This document shows, piece after piece, positions 1-8,866 of a DNA stretch of 64,000 bases. The translations under genes and the position numbers were made by a program. The notes under the pieces are model-generated. The model did no database searches. It had not been told where the DNA came from and worked only from the letters and a program-made list of their open reading frames with translations. Within the stretch, counting starts at the first letter, position 1, and each line of letters begins with the position of its first letter. This DNA is from Comamonas thiooxydans (GTDB lineage: Bacteria; Pseudomonadota; Gammaproteobacteria; Burkholderiales; Burkholderiaceae_C), in the NCBI RefSeq assembly GCF_002157685.2, contig NZ_AP026738.1:248001-312000 (forward strand). Direction: 5' to 3'.

Positions 1-936
1 CTCGGGCTCGCCAGCGTTGCGTGCCAGTGCCTGGGGCTTGCCCAGAAGGCCCCAGGGCCGCCAGATCAGCACCACGGCCATGACCAGGAACTCCACCACC
101 AGGGTGAGCTTGGAGAACGACAGCTCGAAGCCCGCGATCTCCTGCACGCCCAGCCAGATGCAGACGGCCTTGAGCTCCGCCACCAGCAATGCGGCCATGA
201 AGGCGCCCGGTATGCTGCCCATGCCGCCGACCACGACCACCACAAATGCGGCGCCAATGGTGAGCATGTCCATCTCTAGGCTGGCGGGCTCGCGCGGCAG
301 CTGCAGCGCGCCGCCCAGGCCTGCCAGCAGCGTACCCAATGCGAAGACGGCGGTGAACAGCCAGGCCTGGTTGACGCCCAGGGCGCCCACCATTTCGCGG
401 TCCTGCGTGGCGGCACGCACCAGGGTGCCAAAGCGGGTTCTGGTCAGTAAAAGCGTCAGGCCCAGGAGGACGCAAGGGCCGACAGCTATCAAGAACAGAT
501 CGTAAGTGGGGAACTGGCGGCCCAGAATCTCCACCGAGCCTTCAAGCCCTGCGGCACGCGGGCCGAACAGTTCCTCGGGGCCCCACAGCCATAGCGCCGC
601 ATCCTTGATGACCAGTACCAGCGCAAACGTGGCCAGGAGCTGGAATAGCTCGGGCGCCTTGTAGATGCGGCGCAGAAGCAGTGTCTCGGTCAGTGCCCCC
701 AGTGCGCCGCAGGCCAGCGGAGCCAGCAGCAGCGCGGGCCAGAAACCGATATGGGGCGAAAGCCGGTCCACGCTGCTGTAGGCGATGAAGGCGCCCAGCA
801 TGTAGAACGAGCCATGGGCGAAGTTGATGGTGCGGGTGACACCGAAGATCAGCGACAGCCCGACCGAAACCAGAAACAGCGACGATGCGCTGGCCAGTCC
901 GTTGAGCAACTGGGCCAGCAGGCCGGATGCACTCAT
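1..936 (-). CDS. livH: Branched-chain amino acid ABC transporter permease, LivH type (C-terminus cut by window edge)
   Basis: Inner-membrane permease of a hydrophobic-amino-acid-type (HAAT) ABC importer. The frame is open from the ATG at 936 to base 1, giving 312 residues with no stop, so only the extreme C-terminus is missing. The N-terminal half carries the LivH signature FGVTRTINFAHGSFYMLGA, and the visible end reads IWRPWGLLGK, the usual LivH terminus. An AGGAG ribosome site lies nine bases before the ATG. It is transcribed after the binding-protein gene at 1031-2233, with a terminator-like hairpin between them. The substrate cannot be read from the sequence; amino acids, urea, amides or aromatic acids are all possible for this family. 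Confidence 0.9.
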   Translation of the reverse strand, partial: MSASGLLAQLLNGLASASSLFLVSVGLSLIFGVTRTINFAHGSFYMLGAFIAYSSVDRLSPHIGFWPALLLAPLACGALGALTETLLLRRIYKAPELFQLLATFALVLVIKDAALWLWGPEELFGPRAAGLEGSVEILGRQFPTYDLFLIAVGPCVLLGLTLLLTRTRFGTLVRAATQDREMVGALGVNQAWLFTAVFALGTLLAGLGGALQLPREPASLEMDMLTIGAAFVVVVVGGMGSIPGAFMAALLVAELKAVCIWLGVQEIAGFELSFSKLTLVVEFLVMAVVLIWRPWGLLGKPQALARNAGEPE

Positions 937-978
937 GCTGCGTAGCTCCTGAAGCTCGACATAGTGTTTTCGGAGATG

Positions 979-1007
979 AAAAAGCCACCTGCTGCAGTGC
1001 AGGTGGC
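979..1007 (-). terminator. Intercistronic terminator/attenuator between binding protein and permease
   Basis: A perfect 9-bp stem (GCCACCTGC/GCAGGTGGC) with a 6-base loop is followed on the minus strand by five T. It lies between the binding-protein stop and the livH start. Partial termination here would keep the receptor more abundant than the permease, a common arrangement in binding-protein-dependent transporters. Confidence 0.7.
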
Positions 1008-1030
1008 CTGGCATTTTCGCCGAAGCGGAA

Positions 1031-2233
1031 TCAGTTCGCAGTCGCGGGGCGCAGCTTCTTCACTTCCTCGTCCGTGGGCTGGTAGTTCTTGCCGTCGGCA
1101 TAGTGGTAGTTGACCAGCACGCCGCGTCCCAGCTTCTCGTCATAGGCGGTCTTGCCGATATAGGCGCCCATGGTGGACTGGTTGTCCTGTGCCCGGTAGG
1201 TGATGGGGCCGAAAGGCGTGGAGACTTCCAGGCCCTTGAAGGCCGCAATCAGCTTTTCGGTGTCGGGGTCACCCTTGGTCTTGCGCAGGCCTGCGGCAAT
1301 CGACTGTATGGCGTTGTAGCCCACGATGGTGCCCAGGCGCGGGTAGTCCTTGAACCTGGCCTGATAGGCCTTGAGGAAGGCAGCATGCTCGGGGGTGTTG
1401 ATGGAATACCAGGGGTAGCCGGTCACGGTCCATCCGATAGGCGCTTCCTTCTTGAGCGGATCCAGGTATTCGGGCTCTGCCGTCAGCAGGCCCACGACTT
1501 CACGGCCCTTGAACAGGCCGCGTGTATTGCCTTCGCGCACGAACTTGCCCAGGTCGGTGGCGAACAGCACGTTGAAGATGGCATCGGGCTTGGCGTCAGC
1601 AAGCGCCTGCACGACGGAGCCGGCGTCGATCTTGCCCAGCGCAGGTGCCTGCTCGACCACAAACTCGATATCGGGCTGCCTGGCCTTCATCAGCGTCTTG
1701 AAGGTGGCAACAGCGGACTGGCCGTATTCGTAGTTGGGGTAGACGATGGCCCAGCGCTTCTTCTTGAGCTTGAGTGCTTCCTCCACCAGCATGGCGGTCT
1801 GCATATAGGTGGAGCCGCGCAGACGGTAGGTGTAGTGATTGCCGTCGGCCCAGACGATTTTGTCGGTCAGCGGCTCGGAGGCGAGGAAAAAGCGCTTTTT
1901 CTGCTTGGCGTAATCGGTCAGTGCCAGGCCCACATGCGAGAGAAAACTGCCCGTGAGCACATCGATCTTTTCGCGCGTGTAGAGCTCTTCGGCGGCACGC
2001 ACAGCATCGCCCGGCGTGGCGTTGTCGTCGCGCACGATGAGCTGCAGCTTCTTGCCGGCAATGCCGCCTGCGGCATTGACCTGCTCCACCGCCAGCTCCA
2101 TGCCCTTCTTGTAGGGCTCCAGAAACGCGGGTTGAGCCTTGTAGCTGTTGATTTCGCCAATCTTGATCACGCCCTGTGCCCAGGCGGGCAGGGCGGCCAG
2201 TGTCAGCAGGGGCAGGGACCAGCGCAGCTGCAT
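1031..2233 (-). CDS. ABC transporter substrate-binding protein, periplasmic (LivJ/Leu-Ile-Val family)
   Basis: Periplasmic receptor for the adjacent HAAT-type importer, about 400 residues. The start at 2233 is chosen because GAGGAG sits 7 bases upstream and it gives a clean signal peptide, MQLRWSLPLLTLAALPAWAQ. Another ATG two codons upstream is too close to the same ribosome site. The mature protein begins VIKIGEINSYKAQPAFLEPYKKG and shows the type I periplasmic-binding fold typical of Leu/Ile/Val and amide receptors (AVEQVNAAGGIAGKKLQLIV early on). A sigma-70-like promoter sits about 85 bases upstream. The ligand is not predictable. Confidence 0.88.
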   Translation of the reverse strand: MQLRWSLPLLTLAALPAWAQGVIKIGEINSYKAQPAFLEPYKKGMELAVEQVNAAGGIAGKKLQLIVRDDNATPGDAVRAAEELYTREKIDVLTGSFLSHVGLALTDYAKQKKRFFLASEPLTDKIVWADGNHYTYRLRGSTYMQTAMLVEEALKLKKKRWAIVYPNYEYGQSAVATFKTLMKARQPDIEFVVEQAPALGKIDAGSVVQALADAKPDAIFNVLFATDLGKFVREGNTRGLFKGREVVGLLTAEPEYLDPLKKEAPIGWTVTGYPWYSINTPEHAAFLKAYQARFKDYPRLGTIVGYNAIQSIAAGLRKTKGDPDTEKLIAAFKGLEVSTPFGPITYRAQDNQSTMGAYIGKTAYDEKLGRGVLVNYHYADGKNYQPTDEEVKKLRPATAN

Positions 2234-2631
2234 TGTCATTCTCCTCGATGCTCGGTGGACGACCACGGTCCGGGACACAAGGTCGCTGCCACCAATAATG
2301 CTCAGTTTGAGTATTTATATAGACAAATAAAGCGCTTGTTCAAAGCGCGTGAAGGCTGATCCTAGAACAGCGTTTTCCCTGAGTCAAGAAGGGCCAGCCA
2401 GTTTTTCGGCGATCGGGTGGTATCGGAGCGCTTCATTCTGCTTATCACTATTCGATCTCAAGACATTGATGGGTGATTCACCCGTTTCTATGCAATTGCC
2501 GGACAATATAGGTCTTGTCCCGCTTGGCAACCGGCAGCCAACGCGCTAGCAGCCCTGACCTGCAGTGCCCCGCCACCGCCCAGCATTTGCCGCGCAGGTT
2601 TTCTGCTTAGAGTTTTTATTTCAGACGAATC
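2234..2631. other. Divergent intergenic region between binding-protein gene and fpr
   Basis: No convincing gene. The left part is AT-rich and carries the minus-strand promoter annotated separately. On the plus strand a weaker candidate promoter (TTGATG at 2466-2471, TATGCA at 2489-2494, 17-base spacer) could serve fpr. Its spacer begins with GGTGATTCACC, part of a small palindrome that might be an operator. The short open frames here have no recognisable similarity. Confidence 0.5.
2316..2343 (-). promoter_or_regulatory. Sigma-70-like promoter for the binding-protein/livH transcript
   Basis: On the minus strand TTGAAC (2343-2338), a 16-base spacer and TATATA (2321-2316) make a good -35/-10 pair in an AT-rich patch upstream of the gene starting at 2233. 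Confidence 0.5.
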
Positions 2632-3405
2632 ATGAGTGCTTTTCTTGAAGAACGCGTGCTGTCCGTCCACCACTGGACCGACCGTCTTTTCTCCTTCACC
2701 ACCACCCGCGACACATCGCTGCGCTTTTCCAACGGCCATTTCACCATGATCGGCCTGAAGGTGGATGGCAAGAACCTGCTGCGCGCCTACTCCATCGCCA
2801 GCCCCAACTACGAAGAGCATCTGGAGTTCCTGTCCATCAAGGTACCCGAAGGCCCTTTGACCTCCAAGCTGCAGAACATCCAGGTGGGTGACACCATCAT
2901 CGTGGGCAAGAAGCCCACAGGCACGCTGCTGATCGACTATCTGCTGCCCGGCAAGAATCTGTATCTGATCGGCACGGGCACCGGCCTGGCTCCCTGGCTG
3001 GCCGTGGCGCGAGACCCCGAGACCTATGAGCGTTTCGACAACGTGGTCGTGGTGCATGGCGTGCGTCAGGTGCAGGAGCTGGCCTATCAGGAGCTGTTCG
3101 AGAAGGAATTGCCCGAGCATGAATTCCTCGGCGATATCGTCAAGGGCAAGCTGCACTACTACCCCACGGTGACACGCGAGCCCTTCCGCAACCAGGGCCG
3201 TATCTCGGCCCAGATCAACAACGGCACCTTCCCGCAAAACCTGGGTCTGCCCGATCTGAATCCCGAGACCGATCGCGTCATGCTCTGCGGAAGCCCTGCC
3301 ATGCTGTCCGAGCTCAAGGAACTGCTGGAAAAGCGCGGCTTCAAGGAAGGCAACACCACCACGCCCGGCGACTTCGTCATTGAGCGCGCCTTCGTCGAGA
3401 AGTAA
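2632..3405 (+). CDS. fpr: Ferredoxin--NADP(+) reductase
   Basis: FAD enzyme that moves electrons between NADPH and ferredoxin or flavodoxin in the cytoplasm; 257 residues, the normal size for the bacterial family. The FAD-binding motif RAYSIAS is at residues 51-57. The NADP-binding glycine motif GTGTGLAPW is at 114-122, and MLCGSPAML lies near residue 220. The protein ends FVERAFVEK-like (IERAFVEK), the tail typical of the E. coli/Azotobacter subclass of bacterial reductases, where C-terminal residues cover the flavin. It looks monocistronic; the IclR gene follows 44 bases later on the same strand. Confidence 0.95.
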   Translation: MSAFLEERVLSVHHWTDRLFSFTTTRDTSLRFSNGHFTMIGLKVDGKNLLRAYSIASPNYEEHLEFLSIKVPEGPLTSKLQNIQVGDTIIVGKKPTGTLLIDYLLPGKNLYLIGTGTGLAPWLAVARDPETYERFDNVVVVHGVRQVQELAYQELFEKELPEHEFLGDIVKGKLHYYPTVTREPFRNQGRISAQINNGTFPQNLGLPDLNPETDRVMLCGSPAMLSELKELLEKRGFKEGNTTTPGDFVIERAFVEK

Positions 3406-3434
3406 AGCTCACGACACCCTGCGGAGGGGAGGCT

Positions 3435-3447
3435 GCCGATAATCGGC
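3435..3447 (+). promoter_or_regulatory. Palindrome directly before the IclR gene
   Basis: GCCGAT-A-ATCGGC is a perfect inverted repeat ending two bases before the IclR start codon. It could be an autoregulatory operator. It also contains GATAAT, a -10-like hexamer whose predicted start point would fall at the ATG, which would give a leaderless mRNA. Neither role is proven. Confidence 0.35.
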
Positions 3448-3449
3448 CC

Positions 3450-4256
3450 ATGCCACCCAAGCCTCTCCCTTCGGCTTCGCCAAGCGACGATGGCCGCAGC
3501 TTCATCGTCGCGCTGGCACGCGGGCTGGACGTGCTGTCCTGCTTTCGCTCTGGCGAGAAGCTGCTTGGTAACCAGGACATCGCCAGGCGCTGCGGACTGC
3601 CCAGGTCCACGGTCTCGCGCCTCACGCACACGCTGACCACGCTGGGCTACCTCATCCATGTGCCCGAAGAGGGCAAATACCGCCTGGGCACAGCCACGCT
3701 GGCCCTGGGCAGCGCCATGCTCTCGCGCCTGGACGTGCGCCAGATCGCACGCCCGCTGATGCAAAAGCTGGCCGCCACCACCGATGCCGAGGTGGCCCTG
3801 GCCGCACGCGACCGGCACAACATGGTCTACATCGAGCACTGCCCCAGCGCGCGCTTCATGCACCGCGACCTGGACATGGGCTCGCGCATCCCCCTGGCCA
3901 CCACGGCCGTGGGCCGAGCCTGGCTGGCCGCCAGCCCCGCATCCGAGCGCCAGCGCGCGCTGGACTATCTGCAATCGCACGCCCCGGAGCAATGGGCCGC
4001 GGCCCAGGCCCAGCTGCCGCTGTGGCCCGAGGCCGGCAACCAGCCCCAGCCCTGGCTGTCGTGCTCGTTCGGCGACTGGCAGCCCGAGGTCAACGCCATT
4101 GCCCTGGCCTTCTCGCCGGGGCGCGGCCTGCCGCTGATGGCCGTCAGCCTGGGCGGGCCTTCGCGCTTCGTCACGGCCGATGCGCTGCGCCAGGACGGCG
4201 TGCCTGCGCTGCAGCGCATGGTGCGGCGGCTGCAGCAGGACATAGACCGCGTCTGA
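3450..4256 (+). CDS. IclR family transcriptional regulator
   Basis: DNA-binding regulator of 268 residues, the usual IclR size. The N-terminal winged helix-turn-helix covers roughly residues 20-75 (ALARGLDVLSCF, then the recognition helix CGLPRSTVSRLTHTL and wing GKYRLG). The C-terminal effector domain follows, with typical features such as RHNMVYIEH and GSRIPLATTAVGRAWLA. It lies next to a broken short-chain dehydrogenase and a full liv-type transporter on the opposite strand. A palindrome matching IclR-type operators lies in front of that transporter (9855-9871), so control of it is plausible but inferred. Confidence 0.92.
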   Translation: MPPKPLPSASPSDDGRSFIVALARGLDVLSCFRSGEKLLGNQDIARRCGLPRSTVSRLTHTLTTLGYLIHVPEEGKYRLGTATLALGSAMLSRLDVRQIARPLMQKLAATTDAEVALAARDRHNMVYIEHCPSARFMHRDLDMGSRIPLATTAVGRAWLAASPASERQRALDYLQSHAPEQWAAAQAQLPLWPEAGNQPQPWLSCSFGDWQPEVNAIALAFSPGRGLPLMAVSLGGPSRFVTADALRQDGVPALQRMVRRLQQDIDRV

Positions 4257-4394
4257 CGGCAGACCGGACCTGGCCGGCTGTCCCCAGGCGCCCGCGCAGT
4301 AGCCAAGACGACAGCGCGCGCCGCCCCGGCACCCTAGCATGGAGGGCGTTGCTCAACCATCAGGAAACCAAGACAGGAGACACCCAGCCTGAGC

Positions 4395-5152
4395 GTGAAA
4401 GCACTGTTCGACCTCACCGGCAAGACCACCCTCATTACCGGAGGCTCGCGCGGCCTGGGCCTGCAGATGGCCGAGGTGCAGGGCGAGGTGGGTGCCAGGC
4501 TCGCCATCACGGCACGCAAGTCCGACGAGCTGGCCGAGGCCAGCGCCCATCTGCAGGGCCTGGGCTACCAGGTCGAGACCTTCACCAACGATCTGCAGAA
4601 ATTCGATACCATCCTCGCCCTGGTCGATGAGGTGCTGGCGAGCTGCGGCGACATCGACACTCTCGTCAACAACGCCGGCGCCACCTGGGGCGCCAAGGCC
4701 GAGGAATACCCGGGCGAGGCTTGGAACAAGATCGTGAACCTCAACGTCTCCGTGCCCTTCTTCCTCACGCGCGAGGTCGGATCCCCAAGGGCCGGGGCAA
4801 CATGATCATCACGGCCTCGGTCGCAGCCTTCAAGGGCACGCCGCCGGGCATGAACACCGTGGCCTACAACACCTCCAAGGCCGCAGCCGTGCACCTGGCG
4901 CGCACCCTGGCCTCGTCGGAATGGGTGCACTACAGCATCCGCGCCAATTCCATCTACCAGGGCTTTTTCCGCAGCAAGCTGGCCAACGGCCCGATCGACA
5001 AGCTAGGCGGCCAGCTCATTGCCCGCGCGCCGCTGCACCGCATCGGCGGCGAGGACGACCTCAAGGGCGCCGTGGTCTGCCTGGTGTCTGATGCCTCGCG
5101 GCACATGACGAGGCAGGCGTTGGTTTGGGACGGGGGCGCCAGCCCTCTTTGA
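4395..5152 (+). pseudogene. Short-chain dehydrogenase/reductase, frameshifted
   Basis: Classical SDR of about 255 residues split into two frames. The first part starts at a GTG (4395) and carries the dinucleotide motif TGGSRGLG and the structural motif LVNNAG, then leaves frame after FFLTREVG near 4778-4781. The remainder continues in another frame as IPKGRGN, followed by the active-site motif YNTSK (Tyr-x-x-x-Lys) and a normal C-terminus ending at 5152. Homologues usually have three or four more residues at the junction (TREVGxxxMIPKGRGN), so a deletion of 3n+1 bases, probably 7 or 10, is the simplest explanation. It may be a real inactivating mutation or a sequencing error. Family resemblance is to gluconate-5-dehydrogenase-like SDRs; the substrate is unknown. 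Confidence 0.8.
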
Positions 5153-5163
5153 GGGCAACTCCA

Positions 5164-5199
5164 AGACAAAGCGCACCCTTGGGTGCGCTTTGTCTTTTG
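5164..5199 (+). terminator. Rho-independent terminator after the SDR gene
   Basis: A 15-bp perfect stem (AGACAAAGCGCACCC and its complement) with a 2-base loop is followed by TTTT on the plus strand. It lies between convergent genes and may also help terminate the leftward binding-protein transcript. Confidence 0.8.
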
Positions 5200-5215
5200 A
5201 GAAATGCGCGGTGCT

Positions 5216-6391
5216 CTACCTGCTCCCCACCGTCATTACCGCCTCGATCTTGCCGTCGCGCACAGCCGCGCCGCGCTCAGTGGTCAACGTGCCGCCGCGG
5301 TCATCCACGCCCTTGACGCCGCCGGGGTTCACGTCGGGGCGCAGGGATTTGTAGGCTTCGTCGAGCTTGGCGTGGATGGCCTTGGTGTCCGAGGCCGAGC
5401 CGGCCAGCTGCATGGCCTTGACGGTGGCGTGCACGGCCGTGTAGTTCCACTGGGCCTCGGAGCCCGGGATGCGGCCCGGGTAGACCTTGCCGAAGCGTTC
5501 CACGAAGGCCTTGTTCTCGGGCTTGGTGTCCTCGGAGACCGGCATGACGCCGATGGCGCCTTCCAGCGGCGCATAGCCGCCGACCACGCGCGCCATTTCG
5601 TCGAGCTTGGCCTGGTCCATGACCACGAAGCCGCCCTTGAAGCCCAGCTCGCGCGCCTGCTTGACGACCAGGGCCGTGGGCTCGGAGGCGCCGCCCACGA
5701 AGAGCACGTCGGGCTTGTCGGCCAGGGCCTTGCTCACGCCGCTGTAGAAGTCGGTGGCGCGGTTGTAGCTCATGGCGTTCTCTGCCACCACGGTGCCGCC
5801 CAGCTTTTCCCAGCCGGGCTTGAAGGCCGCGACCCAGGCCTTGGCGTAGTCATGGTCGGCGCCGACCAGGGCCACCTTCTTGCCGAAGCGGCCCATGACG
5901 TACTTGGAGAACGGGTCGATGTACGAAGTGAACTCGGGCGGGATGCGCAGGGTCAGCTTGTTGCCCCGGTTGGTGATCTGGGGCACCGAGCTGTAGGCCA
6001 GCACGATGAAGTTGCTGCGCTCGTTGGTGGTCTGCAGCGCGAAGATGCCGCCCGAGTGCGGCACAAGGATGGCCGCCGTCTTGTGCTGCTGCACCAGGCG
6101 CTGGGCGTTGATGGCGGTCTCGGACGGGTTGTACTTGTCGTCCAGCGGAACGATCTCGATCTTCACCTTCTTGCCGCCGATCTCGGGTGCGGCGGCATTG
6201 ATCTCGGACACGGCCATCTGCATGCCGTCGAGCACGTTTTTGCCGTACTGCGCAGCGCCCCCCGACAGCGGGCCCGAGTAGCCGATCTTGACCACCTCCT
6301 GCGCCAGCGCGGGGCCGGCAGCGGCCACGGCGGCGCAGGCCAGGGCCAGCGCGCCCACCCTGCGGCGGGTGAAAGGTGCGAATGCTGTCAT
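5216..6391 (-). CDS. ABC transporter substrate-binding protein, periplasmic (LivJ-like)
   Basis: Receptor of the HAAT-type importer encoded just upstream (6447-9730), about 391 residues. The start at 6391 has AAGGAG seven bases upstream and gives a signal peptide with an Arg-rich n-region (TRRRVGALALACAAVAAAGPALAQ). The mature part begins EVVKIGYSGPLSGGAAQYGKN, the classic opening of Leu/Ile/Val-type receptors. It is the last gene of the operon livH-livM-livG-livF-receptor, 55 bases after livF. A 15-bp-stem terminator lies just beyond its stop. Near the broken SDR and the IclR gene it probably serves uptake of a carboxylate or aromatic substrate, but this is inference. Confidence 0.9.
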   Translation of the reverse strand: MTAFAPFTRRRVGALALACAAVAAAGPALAQEVVKIGYSGPLSGGAAQYGKNVLDGMQMAVSEINAAAPEIGGKKVKIEIVPLDDKYNPSETAINAQRLVQQHKTAAILVPHSGGIFALQTTNERSNFIVLAYSSVPQITNRGNKLTLRIPPEFTSYIDPFSKYVMGRFGKKVALVGADHDYAKAWVAAFKPGWEKLGGTVVAENAMSYNRATDFYSGVSKALADKPDVLFVGGASEPTALVVKQARELGFKGGFVVMDQAKLDEMARVVGGYAPLEGAIGVMPVSEDTKPENKAFVERFGKVYPGRIPGSEAQWNYTAVHATVKAMQLAGSASDTKAIHAKLDEAYKSLRPDVNPGGVKGVDDRGGTLTTERGAAVRDGKIEAVMTVGSR

Positions 6392-6446
6392 GTCTGTCTC
6401 CTTGGATCGTTGGTGGTGGTGGCTTGGGTAGAGGCAAGAAGCGGCG

Positions 6447-7154
6447 TCATGCGCCGATGTACGCCTTGCGGATGGAGTCATCGGCCAGCAATTCGGCCGG
6501 CCTGCCTTCGCGCACGATGCGGCCGCTTTCCATCACATAGGCGCGGTGCGCGATCTTCAGCGCCGCATAGGCGTTCTGCTCGGCCAGCAACACGGTGGTG
6601 CCGGCCGCGTTGATCCGCTGTATGGCCTCGAACATCTGCTTGATGACCAGGGGCGCCAGGCCCAGCGAGGGCTCGTCCAGCAGCAGCACCTGGGGCCGGC
6701 CCATCATGGCGCGGCCGATGGCCACCATCTGCTGCTGGCCGCCCGACAGCGAGCCGGCCGGATCGTGCTGCTTCTCGCGCAGGATGGGAAACAGTTCCAT
6801 CACCTCCAGCAGCGTCTTCTGGCTGGGACTGGGGTCGCGGCGGTGCACGTAGGCGCCCAGCTGCAGGTTGCGCAGCACCGACATCTGGGGAAACAGCTTG
6901 CGGCCCTCGGGGCACTGCACCACGCCGGACTGCACGATGGCCGATGGCTTGCTGCCGGCCAGTTCCTTGCCATTCCAGACGATGGAGCCGCCTGCGGCCC
7001 TGTGGATGCCGCTGGCCGTGAGGAACAGCGAACTCTTGCCCGCGCCGTTGGCGCCCAGCAGCACCACCAGCTCGCCGCGGTCGGCATGCAGGCTGACCCC
7101 GTCCAGCGCCAGGAAGCTGCCGTAGCGCAGCGACACGTTCTCAAACTTCAGCAT
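6447..7154 (-). CDS. livF: ABC transporter ATP-binding protein LivF
   Basis: One of two ATPases energising the importer; 235 residues. Walker [10 protein letters not shown] lies near residue 37, the signature LSGGQQQM is central, Walker B is [10 protein letters not shown], and the conserved LAEQNA H-loop region follows. LivF is recognised by length and by this LAEQN motif. The start at 7154 (MLKFENVSL) lies inside the end of livG, overlapping it by 14 bases, which implies translational coupling. Confidence 0.93.
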   Translation of the reverse strand: MLKFENVSLRYGSFLALDGVSLHADRGELVVLLGANGAGKSSLFLTASGIHRAAGGSIVWNGKELAGSKPSAIVQSGVVQCPEGRKLFPQMSVLRNLQLGAYVHRRDPSPSQKTLLEVMELFPILREKQHDPAGSLSGGQQQMVAIGRAMMGRPQVLLLDEPSLGLAPLVIKQMFEAIQRINAAGTTVLLAEQNAYAALKIAHRAYVMESGRIVREGRPAELLADDSIRKAYIGA

Positions 7155-7905
7155 GCTCGCTCCCCAGGTAGGCATCGATGACGGCGGGGTTGCGGCGTAT
7201 CTCCTCGGGCGTGCCCTCGGCGATCTTCTCGCCGTAGCTGAGCACCAGGATCTTGTCGGCCAGGCTCATGATCATGCCCATCTTGTGCTCGATCAGCGCC
7301 ACGGTGATGCCATGGCGCACCAGCTTGCGGATCAGCTCGGCCAGGCCCTCGGTCTCCTCGGGGTTGACGCCGCCGGCAGGCTCGTCGAGCAGCATCAGCT
7401 TCGGGTCGGTGGCCAGGGCCAGCGCGAAGGCCACGCGCTTGCGCTCCTCCTGCGTGATGTCGCCCGCGATGCTGCCGGCCACATGCGACAGGCCCACGAA
7501 GTCCAGCGCGTCGCGCGCCTTTTCGCGGCACACGCGCTCTTCCTCGCGCAGGCGGCTGGAGCCGCGCAGCACGTCCCACAGGCCTGAGCGCGTGCGCAGC
7601 CGGTGGCCCACGATGAGGTTGTCCAGCACCGTGGCGCGGTCGAACAGCGCTGTGGTCTGGAAGGTGCGCGCCACGCCCAGTTTCGCCACCTGGTCGGTGC
7701 GCAGCGAGGTCACGTCCTGGCCGTTGAAGGTGATGGTGCCGGACGTGGGCCTGTGCACGCAGCTGATCAGGTTGAAGAACGTGGTCTTGCCTGCGCCGTT
7801 GGGGCCGATGATGGCGTTGATACGACCCTCCTCGATCACGGTGCTGACATCATTCACTGCGGCCAGTCCACCGAATGTTTTGGTCAGATGGTCAATCTTG
7901 AGCAT
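7141..7905 (-). CDS. livG: ABC transporter ATP-binding protein LivG
   Basis: Second ATPase of the importer, 254 residues. Walker [10 protein letters not shown] is near residue 34, Walker B is [15 protein letters not shown], and the LivG-typical [21 protein letters not shown] follows. The ABC signature region reads [16 protein letters not shown] instead of LSGGQ-type. This departure is common in LivG-like subunits of this subfamily but is worth noting. Overlaps of 14 bases with both livM and livF show a tightly coupled operon. Confidence 0.92.
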   Translation of the reverse strand: MLKIDHLTKTFGGLAAVNDVSTVIEEGRINAIIGPNGAGKTTFFNLISCVHRPTSGTITFNGQDVTSLRTDQVAKLGVARTFQTTALFDRATVLDNLIVGHRLRTRSGLWDVLRGSSRLREEERVCREKARDALDFVGLSHVAGSIAGDITQEERKRVAFALALATDPKLMLLDEPAGGVNPEETEGLAELIRKLVRHGITVALIEHKMGMIMSLADKILVLSYGEKIAEGTPEEIRRNPAVIDAYLGSEHAEV

Positions 7906-8866
7906 GCGGCTTGCCCTCCTTGGCTTTGCGTCGCGCGCGCCATGCGGTGAAGCTGCCCACCACGCCGTAGGGCATGAAGATCACCAGCATCACGAGAATC
8001 GGACCGAAGACGATGAAGCGGTATTCCTGCAGGAACTGCAGGTACTGCGTGATCCAGGGCATGCCGATGGCGCCCAGCAGCGGCCCCAGCACCGTGCCCA
8101 TGCCGCCCACCATGGCGAAGATCATCATGTCGAAGGTGTGGTGCACGCCGGCCATGTCGGGGCCGATGAAGCGCACGAAGCCTGCGTACAGGCCGCCGGC
8201 CACGCCCGCGTAGACCACGCTGAGCATGAAGGCCAGCACCTTGTTGCGCATGAGGTTGATGCCCAGCGCCTCGGCCAGCTCGTCGCTGTTGCGGATGGCG
8301 ACGAAGGTGCGGCCCAGCAGCGACTTGACGATGCGCCGCATCACCCAGACCGAGGCCACCAGAAAGGCCAGCACCAGGTAGTACAGCGCCAGCGGCGACT
8401 CGAAGCTCAGTGCGCCGACGGACTCGGGCGCGGGGATGCCCATGATGCCCACCGTGCCGTGGGTCAGGCCCTCCCACTTTTCGATCACCAGGAACATGAT
8501 GTAGCCCACGCACAGCGTGAAGATCGAGAAGTAGTGCCCCTTCAGGCGCAGCGAGACGATGCCGATCAGGTAGCCCAGCACCGCGCACACCACGCCCGAC
8601 ATCACCAGCCCGCCCCAGAACGGCCAGCCATGGTCCACCGTGAGGATGCCCACGGTATAGGCACCCGCGGCCATGAAGCCTGCGTGCGCGAGGTTGAGCT
8701 GGCCCGTGTAGCCCGTGATCAGGTTCAAGCCCAGCGTGGCAATGGCGAAGATATAGGCCGTGCTCATCACCGTGAGGTGGTAGTCGTTGCCCGCCAGCCA
8801 GGGAAAGGCGATGCCGGCGGCCAGCAGCAGGCCCCAGGCAACGCGGGAGTCGATGAATCCGTTCAT
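7892..8866 (-). CDS. livM: Branched-chain amino acid ABC transporter permease LivM
   Basis: Inner-membrane permease, 324 residues with about eight to ten hydrophobic segments. It carries the LivM hallmarks GLNLITGYTGQLNLAHAGFMAAGAY near residue 45 and the cytoplasmic coupling segment RIVKSLLGRTFVAIRNSDELAEALGIN near 200. Its ATG follows the livH stop directly (TGAATG), and its end overlaps livG by 14 bases. Confidence 0.93.
   Translation of the reverse strand: MNGFIDSRVAWGLLLAAGIAFPWLAGNDYHLTVMSTAYIFAIATLGLNLITGYTGQLNLAHAGFMAAGAYTVGILTVDHGWPFWGGLVMSGVVCAVLGYLIGIVSLRLKGHYFSIFTLCVGYIMFLVIEKWEGLTHGTVGIMGIPAPESVGALSFESPLALYYLVLAFLVASVWVMRRIVKSLLGRTFVAIRNSDELAEALGINLMRNKVLAFMLSVVYAGVAGGLYAGFVRFIGPDMAGVHHTFDMMIFAMVGGMGTVLGPLLGAIGMPWITQYLQFLQEYRFIVFGPILVMLVIFMPYGVVGSFTAWRARRKAKEGKPHAQD

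Noticed and set aside
542..988. Minus-strand frame of 148 codons at the left edge
   Set aside because: Overlaps the livH frame that carries the FGVTRTINFAHGSFYMLGA signature; out-of-frame shadow.
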